Shown here in pieces: positions 53,594 through 63,045 of a DNA stretch of 64,000 nt (its first letter is position 1; each line of letters opens with the position of its first letter). The notes under the pieces were generated by a model. It was given only the letters and a program-made list of their open reading frames with translations, made no database searches and had not been told where the DNA came from. The stretch comes from Candidatus Mcinerneyibacterium aminivorans (GTDB lineage Bacteria; Macinerneyibacteriota; Macinerneyibacteria; Macinerneyibacteriales; Macinerneyibacteriaceae), in NCBI GenBank assembly GCA_008086245.1, contig VSIX01000139.1, forward strand, positions 1 to 64,000, given 5' to 3'. A program made the translations under genes and the position numbers.

Positions 53594-53875
53594 GTTCATC
53601 ACAGAAACTATAAGTAAAGAATATTCCTGACGGATATGGTTAGCTTTTATCAAGTCTAAGTTCGGGAAACTTTTTTGAATAATTTTTAAATGATTTTGTC
53701 TTCAGAAAAATTAGACTCAAAATTTTGTGCACACGATTTGAGATGTGAATTATTTTTTGAATTAGCCATTTGGTATTTGCAATTTGCAATTTTGAATCAG
53801 GCTTTGCTTTGTTCTAGGTATATTTCTTGATTTTTTATACAAATTAAACTATTTTTATATTAAAGGGAGGTTAAG

Positions 53876-54952
53876 ATGAAAAAGAGATATTATATATTAT
53901 TAATCTTTTTGGTTTTTGGAATATTTTTAAACTCATGCAGCGGAGGGCATAAATTTTCAACAATAGGGAAGGAATATGACCTTTTGCTCTTTGCCGATAA
54001 TGAATTTTATAATGCAAGGGAGGATATGATTCTGGATAATTTATCAAATAAGGTATTTTTTACACATTCAGAATCAATATTCAAAATTATGAAGAAAAAT
54101 ATTGAAAAAGCTTCGAGAATGAAGAAATATAAAAATATAGTTTTTATAGATAATATTATGACCACTGAAGATGTAACTACTTATATTACCGATGTGCTGG
54201 GAAGTGATAAGGTTTATGAAACGAAGGATGTTACTATAGCACATAAAGAAAATATGTGGGCGGAGGGTCAGACTGTTGTTTTTCTTCTTTTTGCAGGAGA
54301 TGTAATTACCGAAGATGATATTGAAAAAGCAGTTGAAAAAGCTGGAGATATTGTAGAGAAGGATGTTCAAAAAAGGATTGAAGATGAGCTGTTTAAGGAA
54401 GATACCAATTCTGAACTTGTGAAAAAAGCCAAAGAAAGGTTTGATTTTAAATTACATATTCCTAAAAGATATTTTAGCTTTAAAGAAAAGGATGATTTTC
54501 TTTCTGTGGTTACACGGGCACCGGATAGGTTGTTTTTTTTCTACAGTGAAGAATATTCCGCCAGCAAACAGGTGAATGAAGAAAACGCAGTAAAACTGAG
54601 GAATAAGGTTACTGGAATGTATTATGATGGTGATGTTGTTTTTACCGAAATGAAGGAATGGAAAAAAGAGAGTCCTGATAAAAATTACTTCTATAATTTT
54701 GAAAAAATTGATTATAAAGGAAATTCCTTTTATAAACTTCAGGGCTTATGGGAAAATAATGAAAATATTAGAGGTGGAGTCTTTGTAACTTATTATTATC
54801 ATGATAAAGAAAACAACAAAATATATTTGATTGATGCCATGCTCCACAATCCGGGAGAACCTAAATGGCCCTATATTAATAAGATGAGCATGATACAAAG
54901 GAAAAACACTGAGTTAATAATTGATCAAATTAATCAGAAGAAGAAAGAATAG
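53876..54952 (+). CDS. DUF4837-like lipoprotein
   Basis: 358 residues with a lipoprotein signal and lipobox LNSC (Cys at about 21). The body resembles DUF4837, a Bacteroidetes family of unknown function: VFFTHSESIFKIM, VEKDVQKRIEDELF and a C-terminal GGVFVTYYYHDKENNKIYLIDAMLHNPGEPK (split). It lies 3 bases before the beta-barrel gene, so the two proteins probably work together in the outer membrane. AAAGGGAGG precedes the ATG. Confidence 0.7.
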   Translation: MKKRYYILLIFLVFGIFLNSCSGGHKFSTIGKEYDLLLFADNEFYNAREDMILDNLSNKVFFTHSESIFKIMKKNIEKASRMKKYKNIVFIDNIMTTEDVTTYITDVLGSDKVYETKDVTIAHKENMWAEGQTVVFLLFAGDVITEDDIEKAVEKAGDIVEKDVQKRIEDELFKEDTNSELVKKAKERFDFKLHIPKRYFSFKEKDDFLSVVTRAPDRLFFFYSEEYSASKQVNEENAVKLRNKVTGMYYDGDVVFTEMKEWKKESPDKNYFYNFEKIDYKGNSFYKLQGLWENNENIRGGVFVTYYYHDKENNKIYLIDAMLHNPGEPKWPYINKMSMIQRKNTELIIDQINQKKKE

Positions 54953-54955
54953 TAA

Positions 54956-57253
54956 ATGCCTTTTCAAAAATTAATTTTATCCATGATTCTGTGTCTTAGT
55001 GTTGTATTTGCTTCCAGTGGGGAGATTGCTGATGATAACATAATATTCAACACTTTATTAAATACCGAATATGACCGGATAATTGATTTTCCATATTTAA
55101 GTAAAATTAACTGGATTCAAAAAAAAGAGTCGGATAAGTTTTCCTGGCAATTTTCTTCAAAAAATATTATAACTATATTAGATGATGTGAAAGAAGGACT
55201 TACATTTAGTAATAGACTTTATCTCTATGATTCTGATGTGTTTTATGGAAGAGAAAATTTTCCCGAAGCAAGGAGTATGCCCTTATTTAAAGGGAATAAC
55301 TATAATTTAACTTTCAATAATGACCTTTTAAGAAGTGATGATTATATTTTACGCGAGGGTACAATAAAAAATAATCTGGACGTGTATTTTAAAAAAAAGT
55401 TTGATGAATTTAAAATTTCAGGGAATTTTAGTTTTAAAAGCGGTCAGAATTTAGAGTCCCGAAATTCCTATTTTGAATTTAAAAGTATAAAGTTAATTAA
55501 AGATAATAGTTTTTCTATGGAAATTGGGAAAATCACACCTCATTTTGATGATTTGAATCTAGATAAGCAAAATACACCTGTAACCGGAGTTCAAATATCT
55601 AAAAAATGGAAGAATACAAATATTACATTTGTTGCAGCAAGGCCGGATATCCCACTTGAATTTGGATTTGATGATACCGATAGAGTTGTTGTTAATGTAA
55701 ATGACTGGAATAAAGATAAACCCTATATATATAACTTTGAAAAACCATACAATTATTTTGATATAGAACAGGGCAATATTCCTGTTTTTATAAACGCCTA
55801 CAGGGATGGGGCCGTTATCGAAATAACCAATTCATGCATCATAAATCATGGGGAAGTAATTATTCCTTCTCAAATTATGAATGGTGATTATGACAGAATT
55901 GAAATAACCTATAATAGAACCAATACTGATCAGCAGCTTATTTATCTTAATGCATTTGATTTTAACAAAACGCTATTTAAAAATACTAAAATAGGAATTT
56001 CCTATGTGGATTTGCATAATGATACACATTCAGTTACAAATCTATCATCTAATTTTGCGCCTTTTGATTCAAATATATGGAGTATTAATCTAGAATCAAG
56101 TTTTAATAATTTAAACTGGCTGATTAAAGTGTTCCAATCCAAAATAGTTCCCGATGATTATAAGTATGATAAAAGGGAAATAGATTATGTTTACTACTTT
56201 AATACAAACTACAAACAAAATAAATTTGAAGCTCAATTCGAATATTCATGGATTGGGGGAGATTATCTATTAAATGTTATCCCACTTTCTCATAAGTGGA
56301 AGCTTGTTGAAGATTCGAATTCTGATTTCAACTGGGATTATCATAAACTCTATGGAGAACTGGGTGAGGAAACATACGATTTCAGCATTGAGTATGAGAA
56401 TTTTTTTACCCATAACTTCAATGTGTCTTATGCTTTTAATTTAAAGAGCAATTATAAAAATTCTGAATATGCCTTATACGATAGATTTTATATTCCTTAC
56501 TATTCTCAAACTGGAAATGAGTATAATCTTTATGGTGAGGGAATCGATGATGGGAAAAAAGACTTAATTTTAAAATATAAAATTAAAAAGCATAATATAG
56601 AATTTATGGCCAGTTATAAAAAAGTAATTGATCCTGATCTTCATATATCAAATTTAGAAAAAAATTATGAAGTATATACCGGAGATGTTAAATATGAGAA
56701 TGGAAATTTGAGTTTAAGCATAAATTATGATAAAAAATATGATTTTGTTTACTATTCTCCCCAAATTGAAAATTTTATTAAACAGAAAGAAGACAGCACT
56801 CTGCAGGCAGCTATGCAATATAATAATAGATTTAATTTATTTTTAGATTTGTTTTTAAATATAAGAGAAAATTTCAAATATATTTATGATGCTGATTCTT
56901 TATATAATGATAAAGATTGGTATTTCAAACAGTATATTATACCCGATATGGATACAGTTGATGAAAATATCATACAAAATAGTTTGTTTTTTGAATTATT
57001 ATACAAATTCAGCAGCAGAAATTATTTAACTGTATACTATGATATAGAGGGGTATAGCGGCGAGGTGAGCAACTATTCTTCCATTCTTGATTATAGAAGA
57101 ACAAGAAGGGGCATTAAATATTTTAGCAATCTGGAAATTGAAAATCTATTTCTGGTAGCCTTTTACGATGAAGATGAACTTTTTTTTGATAAACAGAAAA
57201 ATCTGGACTATACAAGAAAAGAGATCGGGGCCTTAATTCAGTTTAAGTTTTAG
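54956..57253 (+). CDS. Large predicted outer-membrane beta-barrel protein
   Basis: 765 residues with a signal peptide (MPFQKLILSMILCLSVVFA). Long alternation of hydrophobic and polar aromatic residues, ending in a terminal F as in LIQFKF, points to a beta-barrel. No family is recognised with confidence. The start is 3 bases after the lipoprotein gene, a pairing that suggests a barrel plus lipoprotein partner. There is no visible ribosome site, so translation is likely coupled. Confidence 0.62.
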   Translation: MPFQKLILSMILCLSVVFASSGEIADDNIIFNTLLNTEYDRIIDFPYLSKINWIQKKESDKFSWQFSSKNIITILDDVKEGLTFSNRLYLYDSDVFYGRENFPEARSMPLFKGNNYNLTFNNDLLRSDDYILREGTIKNNLDVYFKKKFDEFKISGNFSFKSGQNLESRNSYFEFKSIKLIKDNSFSMEIGKITPHFDDLNLDKQNTPVTGVQISKKWKNTNITFVAARPDIPLEFGFDDTDRVVVNVNDWNKDKPYIYNFEKPYNYFDIEQGNIPVFINAYRDGAVIEITNSCIINHGEVIIPSQIMNGDYDRIEITYNRTNTDQQLIYLNAFDFNKTLFKNTKIGISYVDLHNDTHSVTNLSSNFAPFDSNIWSINLESSFNNLNWLIKVFQSKIVPDDYKYDKREIDYVYYFNTNYKQNKFEAQFEYSWIGGDYLLNVIPLSHKWKLVEDSNSDFNWDYHKLYGELGEETYDFSIEYENFFTHNFNVSYAFNLKSNYKNSEYALYDRFYIPYYSQTGNEYNLYGEGIDDGKKDLILKYKIKKHNIEFMASYKKVIDPDLHISNLEKNYEVYTGDVKYENGNLSLSINYDKKYDFVYYSPQIENFIKQKEDSTLQAAMQYNNRFNLFLDLFLNIRENFKYIYDADSLYNDKDWYFKQYIIPDMDTVDENIIQNSLFFELLYKFSSRNYLTVYYDIEGYSGEVSNYSSILDYRRTRRGIKYFSNLEIENLFLVAFYDEDELFFDKQKNLDYTRKEIGALIQFKF

Positions 57254-57274
57254 AAATTCTTATAAAAGAATACA

Positions 57275-57302
57275 GCTGGAAGGAGATAGAAACTCCTCCA
57301 GC
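57275..57302. terminator. Hairpin between convergent genes
   Basis: GCTGGAAGGAG pairs with CTCCTCCAGC with one bulged base and a 7-base loop, 22 bases past the barrel gene's stop. T runs on either side are short, so it is a weak terminator candidate for both strands. Confidence 0.45.
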
Positions 57303-57316
57303 CTGGTTTCTTAGTG

Positions 57317-58681
57317 TTATCTGTTATATTTATCCTCTACTCTCACGATATCGTCCTCTTCGAGATAATCGCCCATCTGCACTTCTATAAACTCTGTTTC
57401 CCGGATGCCCTCTATTGTATGCAGTTCTTCTTTGGGTATATGTATATAATCACCTTTTTTTACATTAAAAGTTTCTTTTTCCAGTGTCATTTTGGCTTTT
57501 CCCTTAACAATTATCCAGTGCTCTTCCCTTTTATGATGATATTGAAGAGAAAGTTTTTCACCTGGTTTTACCCGGATCCACTTTGTTTTAAATCCATTTT
57601 CTGCAGAATTCATGAGAGAAGCGAATTCTCCCCACGGCCTTTTTTCATCGGGAAGGGCCTCGGTTACCTGGGGGTGTTTCTTATCAATATCGTTGTATAC
57701 CTGTTTTACTTTTTGGGAATGATTTAAATCCGAAATTAGAAGTAAATCTTTTGTATCAATTATCGCCAAATCTTTAACATTTATCAGGCTGATATAAGGC
57801 TTATCTGTAAATACTATATTGTTCTTGCTTTCAATATTGAAAGCTTCAGCAGATTTTATTATATTTTTGTCTGATTTGTCCAGCAGCTTTTTTAAGGCTT
57901 TCCAGTTGCCAATATCACTCCAGCCAAAATCACCTTCAACTACTGCCATTTTGCCGGTTTTTTCCATAACTGCATAATCTACTGATATGTTTTTAACCTC
58001 TTTATAAATTCTTTCTTTTTCTTCAGGATTGTTTTTTAGCTTACTGTAAAATTTATAAAGTTCAGGGTCTAATTTCTTAACTTCTTCGATAAAGGTTTTC
58101 TTCTTAAATATAAACATGCCGGCATTCCAGAGATAATTGCCGCTGTCCATATATTTTTCTGCAGTATTCTTATCCGGTTTTTCCACAAATTTATCAACAG
58201 TGTAATTTTTTCTACTTATCTTATCATTAATTTTAATATATCCATATCCTGTTTCAGGGTAATAAGGTTTAATTCCTATTGTTACAATGTAGTTTTTTTC
58301 TGCAAGATTTTTCGCATCATCCAGACGCTTATGATACTTTTTAGTGTTTTTAATATAATGATCAGAAGGTAGAACAGATACTATTTCATTATCCTCAATA
58401 TCAGTTAAGGCATAAAGTATAGCAGGAGCTGTATTTTTTGCTTCCGGTTCCAGTAATATTCTATCTTCACTGTAAAGTTCAATTCCTTTTAAATCATCCA
58501 TTAGTTTATAATATGTATTTTTGCCGCTGATTACTGTGAAGTTATCGGAGTTCAGTCTGAGTATAGTTTCCTGTATTAATGATTTATTGGAAAACAAATT
58601 TAAAAATTGTTTGGGCTTTTTCTTTCTGCTTAATGGAAACAATCTTGTTCCGCTTCCACCAGCCAATATTAAGTGCTTCAT
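57317..58681 (-). CDS. manC: Mannose-1-phosphate guanylyltransferase / mannose-6-phosphate isomerase
   Basis: 454 residues. The nucleotidyltransferase part opens with LAGGSGTRLFPLSRKKKPKQ, with VLPSDHYI and DYAVMEKTG later; the C-terminal part is a cupin (PWGEFASL, QYHHKREEHWIIVKGKAKMTLE split) typical of type II mannose-6-phosphate isomerases. It makes GDP-mannose for surface sugars. ATG 58681 has GGAGGTGA before it; the earlier ATG at 58711 does not. No sugar cluster is adjacent. Confidence 0.93.
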   Translation of the reverse strand: MKHLILAGGSGTRLFPLSRKKKPKQFLNLFSNKSLIQETILRLNSDNFTVISGKNTYYKLMDDLKGIELYSEDRILLEPEAKNTAPAILYALTDIEDNEIVSVLPSDHYIKNTKKYHKRLDDAKNLAEKNYIVTIGIKPYYPETGYGYIKINDKISRKNYTVDKFVEKPDKNTAEKYMDSGNYLWNAGMFIFKKKTFIEEVKKLDPELYKFYSKLKNNPEEKERIYKEVKNISVDYAVMEKTGKMAVVEGDFGWSDIGNWKALKKLLDKSDKNIIKSAEAFNIESKNNIVFTDKPYISLINVKDLAIIDTKDLLLISDLNHSQKVKQVYNDIDKKHPQVTEALPDEKRPWGEFASLMNSAENGFKTKWIRVKPGEKLSLQYHHKREEHWIIVKGKAKMTLEKETFNVKKGDYIHIPKEELHTIEGIRETEFIEVQMGDYLEEDDIVRVEDKYNR

Positions 58682-58703
58682 ATAATCACCTCCATAATTG
58701 ATT

Positions 58704-58720
58704 ATTTTCATAATAACATA
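58704..58720 (-). promoter_or_regulatory. 17 bp motif shared with the DUF2284 upstream region
   Basis: Minus-strand TATGTTATTATGAAAAT lies 23-39 bases before manC, identical to the motif upstream of the DUF2284 gene. Confidence 0.35.
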
Positions 58721-58810
58721 TCTATTTTAATTTTTAAAGTTAATACATTAAAATCATATTAATTTGGTCATTAATTTTTATTGAATTTGTTTAATAGTAT
58801 TTAAATACTC

Positions 58811-58838
58811 TTGCAATTAAATGATAATTTGTTATCAT
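58811..58838 (+). promoter_or_regulatory. Promoter of ftsE, close to the start codon
   Basis: TTGCAA (58811-58816) and TATCAT (58833-58838) with a 16-base spacer. The ATG is at 58845, 6 bases after the -10, so transcription would start at or next to the start codon. ftsE lacks a Shine-Dalgarno site. Confidence 0.45.
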
Positions 58839-58844
58839 AAATCT

Positions 58845-59498
58845 ATGATTAGAATGAATCATCTTTACAAAACTTATTTAAAAACATGGCCTGCTTTAAA
58901 AAATGTTAATCTAGAAATTGATAGGGGAGAGTTTGTATTTTTAACCGGTCCTTCGGGAGCCGGGAAAACAACTTTTTTAGAAGTAATATATCTTGAAGAG
59001 CTCCCTACCAGAGGGGAGTTATATCTTTTTGGAGAGAAAATATCTAAATACACCCACAAAAAAAGAGCTTTAATAAGACAGAAAATGGGTGTAGTTTTTC
59101 AGAATTTCAAACTTTTATTTTATAAAACTGCTTATGAAAATCTGGAACTTGCTGCTAATGTAGTTGGATTTTCACCCCAGAAAGCTCATAAAAGAATTCT
59201 TGAGGTGTTGAATCAGATGAAATTGAGCCATAAAATAAACACACCTATATACCAGCTTTCGGGTGGAGAGCAGCAGAGGGTCGCAATAGCCAGGGCACTT
59301 GTAACATCTCCGGATTTAATACTGGCAGATGAGCCAACAGGTAATCTGGATCCTGCTATATCTAAATCTATAATAAAAGTTCTTGAGCAGATAAATGCTA
59401 GAGGAACAACCGTTATTATGGCAACTCATGATTATGACCTTGTAAATGAATATTCCTACAGAAAGCTGCATGTAAGCAAGGGAAAAATTTATGAATAA
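58845..59498 (+). CDS. ftsE: Cell division ATP-binding protein FtsE
   Basis: 217 residues. Walker [11 protein letters not shown]-loop [16 protein letters not shown], signature [15 protein letters not shown], Walker [13 protein letters not shown] and ATHD all match FtsE. It energises FtsX to activate cell-wall hydrolases. Start ATG 58845 gives the usual [11 protein letters not shown]; the ATG at 58821 adds unlikely residues. No ribosome site is seen. ftsX overlaps its end by 8 bases. Confidence 0.92.
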   Translation: MIRMNHLYKTYLKTWPALKNVNLEIDRGEFVFLTGPSGAGKTTFLEVIYLEELPTRGELYLFGEKISKYTHKKRALIRQKMGVVFQNFKLLFYKTAYENLELAANVVGFSPQKAHKRILEVLNQMKLSHKINTPIYQLSGGEQQRVAIARALVTSPDLILADEPTGNLDPAISKSIIKVLEQINARGTTVIMATHDYDLVNEYSYRKLHVSKGKIYE

Positions 59499-60357
59499 AG
59501 TATTTTATCTGATTAAATCTGCTTTTAGTAATATGTACCATCATCGTAAAGTTGCTTTTTCCCTTGTTCTCTCATTGATAATATTAATTTCTGCAAATCT
59601 GTTTCTGTTGATGATGCATAATAATTTGCAGAATGTGCTTGAGGTATTCAATAAAAATTTAAGAATTGAATTAATATTAAAAAAGGATATTAATAACGAA
59701 GATATTAAAAAAAATATTAACAATATTAAAAACAATAATTTAATTTCAGTGGAAGAAATTGTTGTAAATGATGCCGCCGAAAATTTAAAAAATTTTGTTA
59801 ATTCAAGTGAAATTATTGAAAAAATTTATCCCCTTTTGGATAAAAACCCTTTACCGGCCACTATAGCAATAAAAATAAATTTCAACAAAATATCTATTGA
59901 AAATATCGATAGATTTATAGATAAAATTGATAATAACACGATATCTACAATAATTTATCCAAAAGAGTGGTTCAATAAGTCATTGAAAATAGCAAAATGG
60001 AGTGAGTATATTGCATACGGTTTAATTGGTTTGTTTTTTGTTTTAACCTATATTTTATGGATACATATCTTTAAAGTGTCATTGTTTTCTGTAAAAAAAG
60101 AAATAGAGATTATGGAAATTGTAGGAGGAACGAAAACTTATATTAAAACACCGTTTGTAATTGAAACATTTATATATGCAGTGATCTCCTTTTTAATATC
60201 ATTGGGTATAATGAAATATATTTATGTAGGAGCAGACAAATTATTTAATAAAATTCTTTTTTTAACAGGAGAGCAGATTCTTTATGCATTTGTGCTTACA
60301 GTTTTAATAACCCTATTGGGTACTGAAAAAGCTATAGGAAAATTTTTTAAAAAATGA
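59491..60357 (+). CDS. ftsX: Cell division permease FtsX
   Basis: 288 residues. An N-terminal helix (SLVLSLIILISANLFLL), a periplasmic domain (about 50-165) and three C-terminal helices give the FtsX plan. LKIAKWSEYIAYGLIGLFFVLTYIL (split) begins the FtsX-like permease domain and VKKEIEIMEIVGGTKTYIKTPF is the typical cytoplasmic loop. It overlaps ftsE by 8 bases and the next gene by 4. It would recruit the EnvC-like protein. Confidence 0.9.
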   Translation: MNKVFYLIKSAFSNMYHHRKVAFSLVLSLIILISANLFLLMMHNNLQNVLEVFNKNLRIELILKKDINNEDIKKNINNIKNNNLISVEEIVVNDAAENLKNFVNSSEIIEKIYPLLDKNPLPATIAIKINFNKISIENIDRFIDKIDNNTISTIIYPKEWFNKSLKIAKWSEYIAYGLIGLFFVLTYILWIHIFKVSLFSVKKEIEIMEIVGGTKTYIKTPFVIETFIYAVISFLISLGIMKYIYVGADKLFNKILFLTGEQILYAFVLTVLITLLGTEKAIGKFFKK

Positions 60358-61493
60358 AAAAAATTGTCTTTTTATTAATCATTCTTTTTTCCTTTTCAGG
60401 TATATTGCAAGCAGATATCCAAAATGAAATTGATAAGAAAGAGAAAGAACTCAAGCAGATTGAAGTGGAAATCAAGCGTTCAAGGCAGCAGAAATCCCAT
60501 TTAGCCGAGAGGGAAGGCAAAATATTAAATTATTTGGAGAATTTAAGAGATAATATAAGTAGTGTTAAAAGAAGGGAAAACAGATATAAAAAAAGATTAG
60601 ATAATGTAAATCAGGAATTGGAAAATTTATTAAAAGAGATAGGGCAGCTTGATAATCGACTTGAGGATCTTAAAAATGTGCTTGAAAAGGTTGTCGAGGA
60701 TAGCTTCATTAACTACAAAAAATCAGAAAGTAGTGAGCTAATGCCAAATTTAGGTATAAAAAGCAGAAGAAGTGAAATTCTTTTACAAATATTTGGTCAA
60801 TATAATTACATACTTCTTAAAGAAGCAGAAAATGTCCATGATGATTTAAAGAATAAAATTGATAGGAAAAAAAAGATAAAAAAGCAGATTAGGTTAAATT
60901 ATTTGAACCTTAAAATTTCTGAAAAAAAATTGGTCCATCTTGAAAAAGTAAGAGAAAAATCCTTAAATGAAATTAGAAATAAAAAAGAATACTATCAGAA
61001 TCTAATAGCTGAATTGAAAAATAGAAAGAATGAATTAAATGGATTGATTAATAAAATGGAACGGAGAGCTCAGAAATATTATTCTGATATAAATTTCAAG
61101 AGTCTAAAAGGAGAATTGATATGGCCTGTTGAAGGAAGCATATTTGAAAATTATGGAAAGGTAATAAACAAGAAATATAATACGGAAATATTTAATGAGG
61201 GTATCGATATTCAGACAGATTATGGGGCCAGGGTTAATTCCGTAGCGAATGGCCTGGTGGTTTTTTCAAAAAAATATAAAAGTTTTGGAAATATGATAAT
61301 GATAGATCATGGTAATGATTATTTTAGCATCTATACAAATTTATCAAGTTTAGAGGTAAAAAAGGGCCAGAGGGTTTCCGCAGGTCATGTAATTGGAAAA
61401 GTTGGAAATGATCTAATAAATGGTAAACCGATACTTCATTTTGAAATTCGGCATAAGCAATCTTCTCTTTCACCTTTATCCTGGTTAAAATAA
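60354..61493 (+). CDS. EnvC-like murein hydrolase activator with degenerate LytM domain
   Basis: 379 residues: a signal peptide, a long Lys/Glu-rich coiled coil (about 22-245) and a C-terminal M23/LytM domain. Catalytic M23 enzymes have a first His in HxGxD, but here it is N281-E-G-I-D285, and the HxH pair is I360-L-H362. Two zinc ligands are therefore missing, as in E. coli EnvC, which activates amidases rather than cutting. The ftsE-ftsX-envC order and ATG/TGA overlap make this role likely. Confidence 0.85.
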   Translation: MKKIVFLLIILFSFSGILQADIQNEIDKKEKELKQIEVEIKRSRQQKSHLAEREGKILNYLENLRDNISSVKRRENRYKKRLDNVNQELENLLKEIGQLDNRLEDLKNVLEKVVEDSFINYKKSESSELMPNLGIKSRRSEILLQIFGQYNYILLKEAENVHDDLKNKIDRKKKIKKQIRLNYLNLKISEKKLVHLEKVREKSLNEIRNKKEYYQNLIAELKNRKNELNGLINKMERRAQKYYSDINFKSLKGELIWPVEGSIFENYGKVINKKYNTEIFNEGIDIQTDYGARVNSVANGLVVFSKKYKSFGNMIMIDHGNDYFSIYTNLSSLEVKKGQRVSAGHVIGKVGNDLINGKPILHFEIRHKQSSLSPLSWLK

Positions 61494-61556
61494 ATGAAAC
61501 AAAATTGAAACATCTATCCCGTGAGATTTGTCTATTTTATTAGAGAGGTGATTTTT

Positions 61557-62999
61557 ATGAAAAAAATATTTGTTGTTATCGCTGTACTTACAATGATATT
61601 TTCAATTTTTGCAGAAAGTACAATTAAGTTAAAAAAGGACAAATATCGTTTATATTTTGAAAATATTAATTCAATAGAAAAAATAAAACATAATGATGAT
61701 AAAGAGTTACGGGTAGAAGGTAAAAATATAGCAATAAAAATAGAAAATAATAATATTTTTATAAATGGAGAAAAAAAATCAGTAATAAATAAAATATCTT
61801 TTCCTAAAGAAATTGAGTTTAAAGTAATAAGAGAGGACCAGACTATGACATTTAAGGATGGTTCTCTGACCATTAAAACCGATAAAGAAGATAAAATAAT
61901 TCAAATTGAAGATAAAAAAATACTGGTAAAAGATAATAATGATACTATAAGAATCGATGAGAATGGAATCTTTATCGATTCAGCAGATGGAGAAAAAGTT
62001 AAACTGGGGAAGGGTGGGCTGAATATTAAAGAAAATGATGAGGAAACCGATCTGGGTTTTTTGGGAAGATTAATAGGAAATGTGGCAGGTAAAATTGCTC
62101 ATTTTGCTGTTCGGCAGTCAATGAATTATGATGATGTATTAAACAAAAAATTAAATAAATATGTTAAAAATGAGAGTTTAATTGGAACTGATGATTTAAA
62201 TATTGATATTGATGATGAAGATATTGAAAAAATTAAAAATAAGGCGAAAGAAGATATAAAAAGGGCTGTGCCTGAGATAGAGAGATATTCCTATAAAGAT
62301 GTAAAAGATATAAATTTAAAATTGGTATCCTCAGACTATGTAGTAAAAAAAAGTGATGATGATGAGGTGGAATTGAAAATATTAAAGAATCGATATCCCG
62401 AAGAGAATTACAAAATAAAAATATCAAAAAAAGGAAATGTACTAAATATTGAAGAGGAACTTGAAACTTCCTTTCCAGATCTGGATACGAAGTTTATTTT
62501 ATCAATTCCTCCACAAATAAAATTAAAAATAGATTCAACCTCTGCAGAAGGAACAGTTACAGGTATTAGTGAGCTGGAAAAATTGGATATAAGTTCCACT
62601 AGCGGGGATCTTGTAATTTCAAATTTGACCGGAATTAAATCTGCAGAAATAAATATTGTCAGCGGGGATTTAAATATTAGTTCACTTGATGGTAAAGATT
62701 TGTTTATAGCTAGTACCAGTGGAGATTCTGTAGTAAACAAAATAAAAATAACAAATTTGAATATAAAGGTAACAATTGGAGACCTGGTTTTAAAAAAAGT
62801 TGAAGCAGAGGGAGTGAAATTTAAATCAGTAAGCGGTGATTTAGAGGGTGCCAACTGTAATATAAAGAATTTTGAAGCAAATACTGTAAGTGGAGATATT
62901 CAGTTTAAAGATTCAGAAATAAAATCAAAAATATTCAAATCTGTTTCCGGAGATTTTAATATTAGTAGAATAATAAATAAGAAAGAAGTTAATTTATAG
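61557..62999 (+). CDS. DUF4097 beta-helix surface protein
   Basis: 480 residues with a signal peptide (MKKIFVVIAVLTMIFSIFA) and a C-terminal stack of repeats such as ISSTSGDLVISNL, NIVSGDLNISSL, IASTSGDSV and KSVSGDLEGANC. These are the (S/T)-x-S-G-D-(L/I) turns of DUF4097, a right-handed beta-helix. The first 250 residues are charged and mostly strands. It is exported; function unknown. ATG 61557 follows GAGAGGTGA. The upstream ATG at 61521 lies before the signal peptide. Confidence 0.72.
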   Translation: MKKIFVVIAVLTMIFSIFAESTIKLKKDKYRLYFENINSIEKIKHNDDKELRVEGKNIAIKIENNNIFINGEKKSVINKISFPKEIEFKVIREDQTMTFKDGSLTIKTDKEDKIIQIEDKKILVKDNNDTIRIDENGIFIDSADGEKVKLGKGGLNIKENDEETDLGFLGRLIGNVAGKIAHFAVRQSMNYDDVLNKKLNKYVKNESLIGTDDLNIDIDDEDIEKIKNKAKEDIKRAVPEIERYSYKDVKDINLKLVSSDYVVKKSDDDEVELKILKNRYPEENYKIKISKKGNVLNIEEELETSFPDLDTKFILSIPPQIKLKIDSTSAEGTVTGISELEKLDISSTSGDLVISNLTGIKSAEINIVSGDLNISSLDGKDLFIASTSGDSVVNKIKITNLNIKVTIGDLVLKKVEAEGVKFKSVSGDLEGANCNIKNFEANTVSGDIQFKDSEIKSKIFKSVSGDFNISRIINKKEVNL

Positions 63000-63004
63000 A
63001 ATAT

Positions 63005-63037
63005 AAACAGGGGAGCTTTAATGCCCCCCCCCTGTTT
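63005..63037. terminator. Hairpin with a nine-C run between DUF4097 and marR
   Basis: AAACAGGGG (63005-63013) pairs with CCCCTGTTT (63029-63037). Inside the loop side is a run of nine C's (63024-63032), rare in such AT-rich DNA. No T run follows on the plus strand, so termination is uncertain. Confidence 0.4.
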
Positions 63038-63045
63038 CAACACAG

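Larger units (their letters stand above)
53400..53870. repeat. Intergenic repeat island D
   Basis: About 470 bases in the divergent gap between DUF4282 and the lipoprotein gene. It carries the CCGGG element in the reverse direction (53554-53593), a perfect 9 bp hairpin (53461-53482), the AAGATTAAG strings of island A in reverse, and AATTAGCCATTTGGTATTTG as in island B. No credible gene was seen. Confidence 0.68.

Noticed and set aside
19150-53870. CRISPR array
   Set aside because: The repeated elements are dispersed and unevenly spaced, with no regular spacers and no cas genes.
57314-57727. Plus-strand open frame of 137 codons
   Set aside because: Antisense to manC, which has clear family motifs.
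62408-62854. Minus-strand open frame of 148 codons
   Set aside because: Antisense to the repeat region of the DUF4097 gene; its Ser-rich product is a shadow of SGD repeats.
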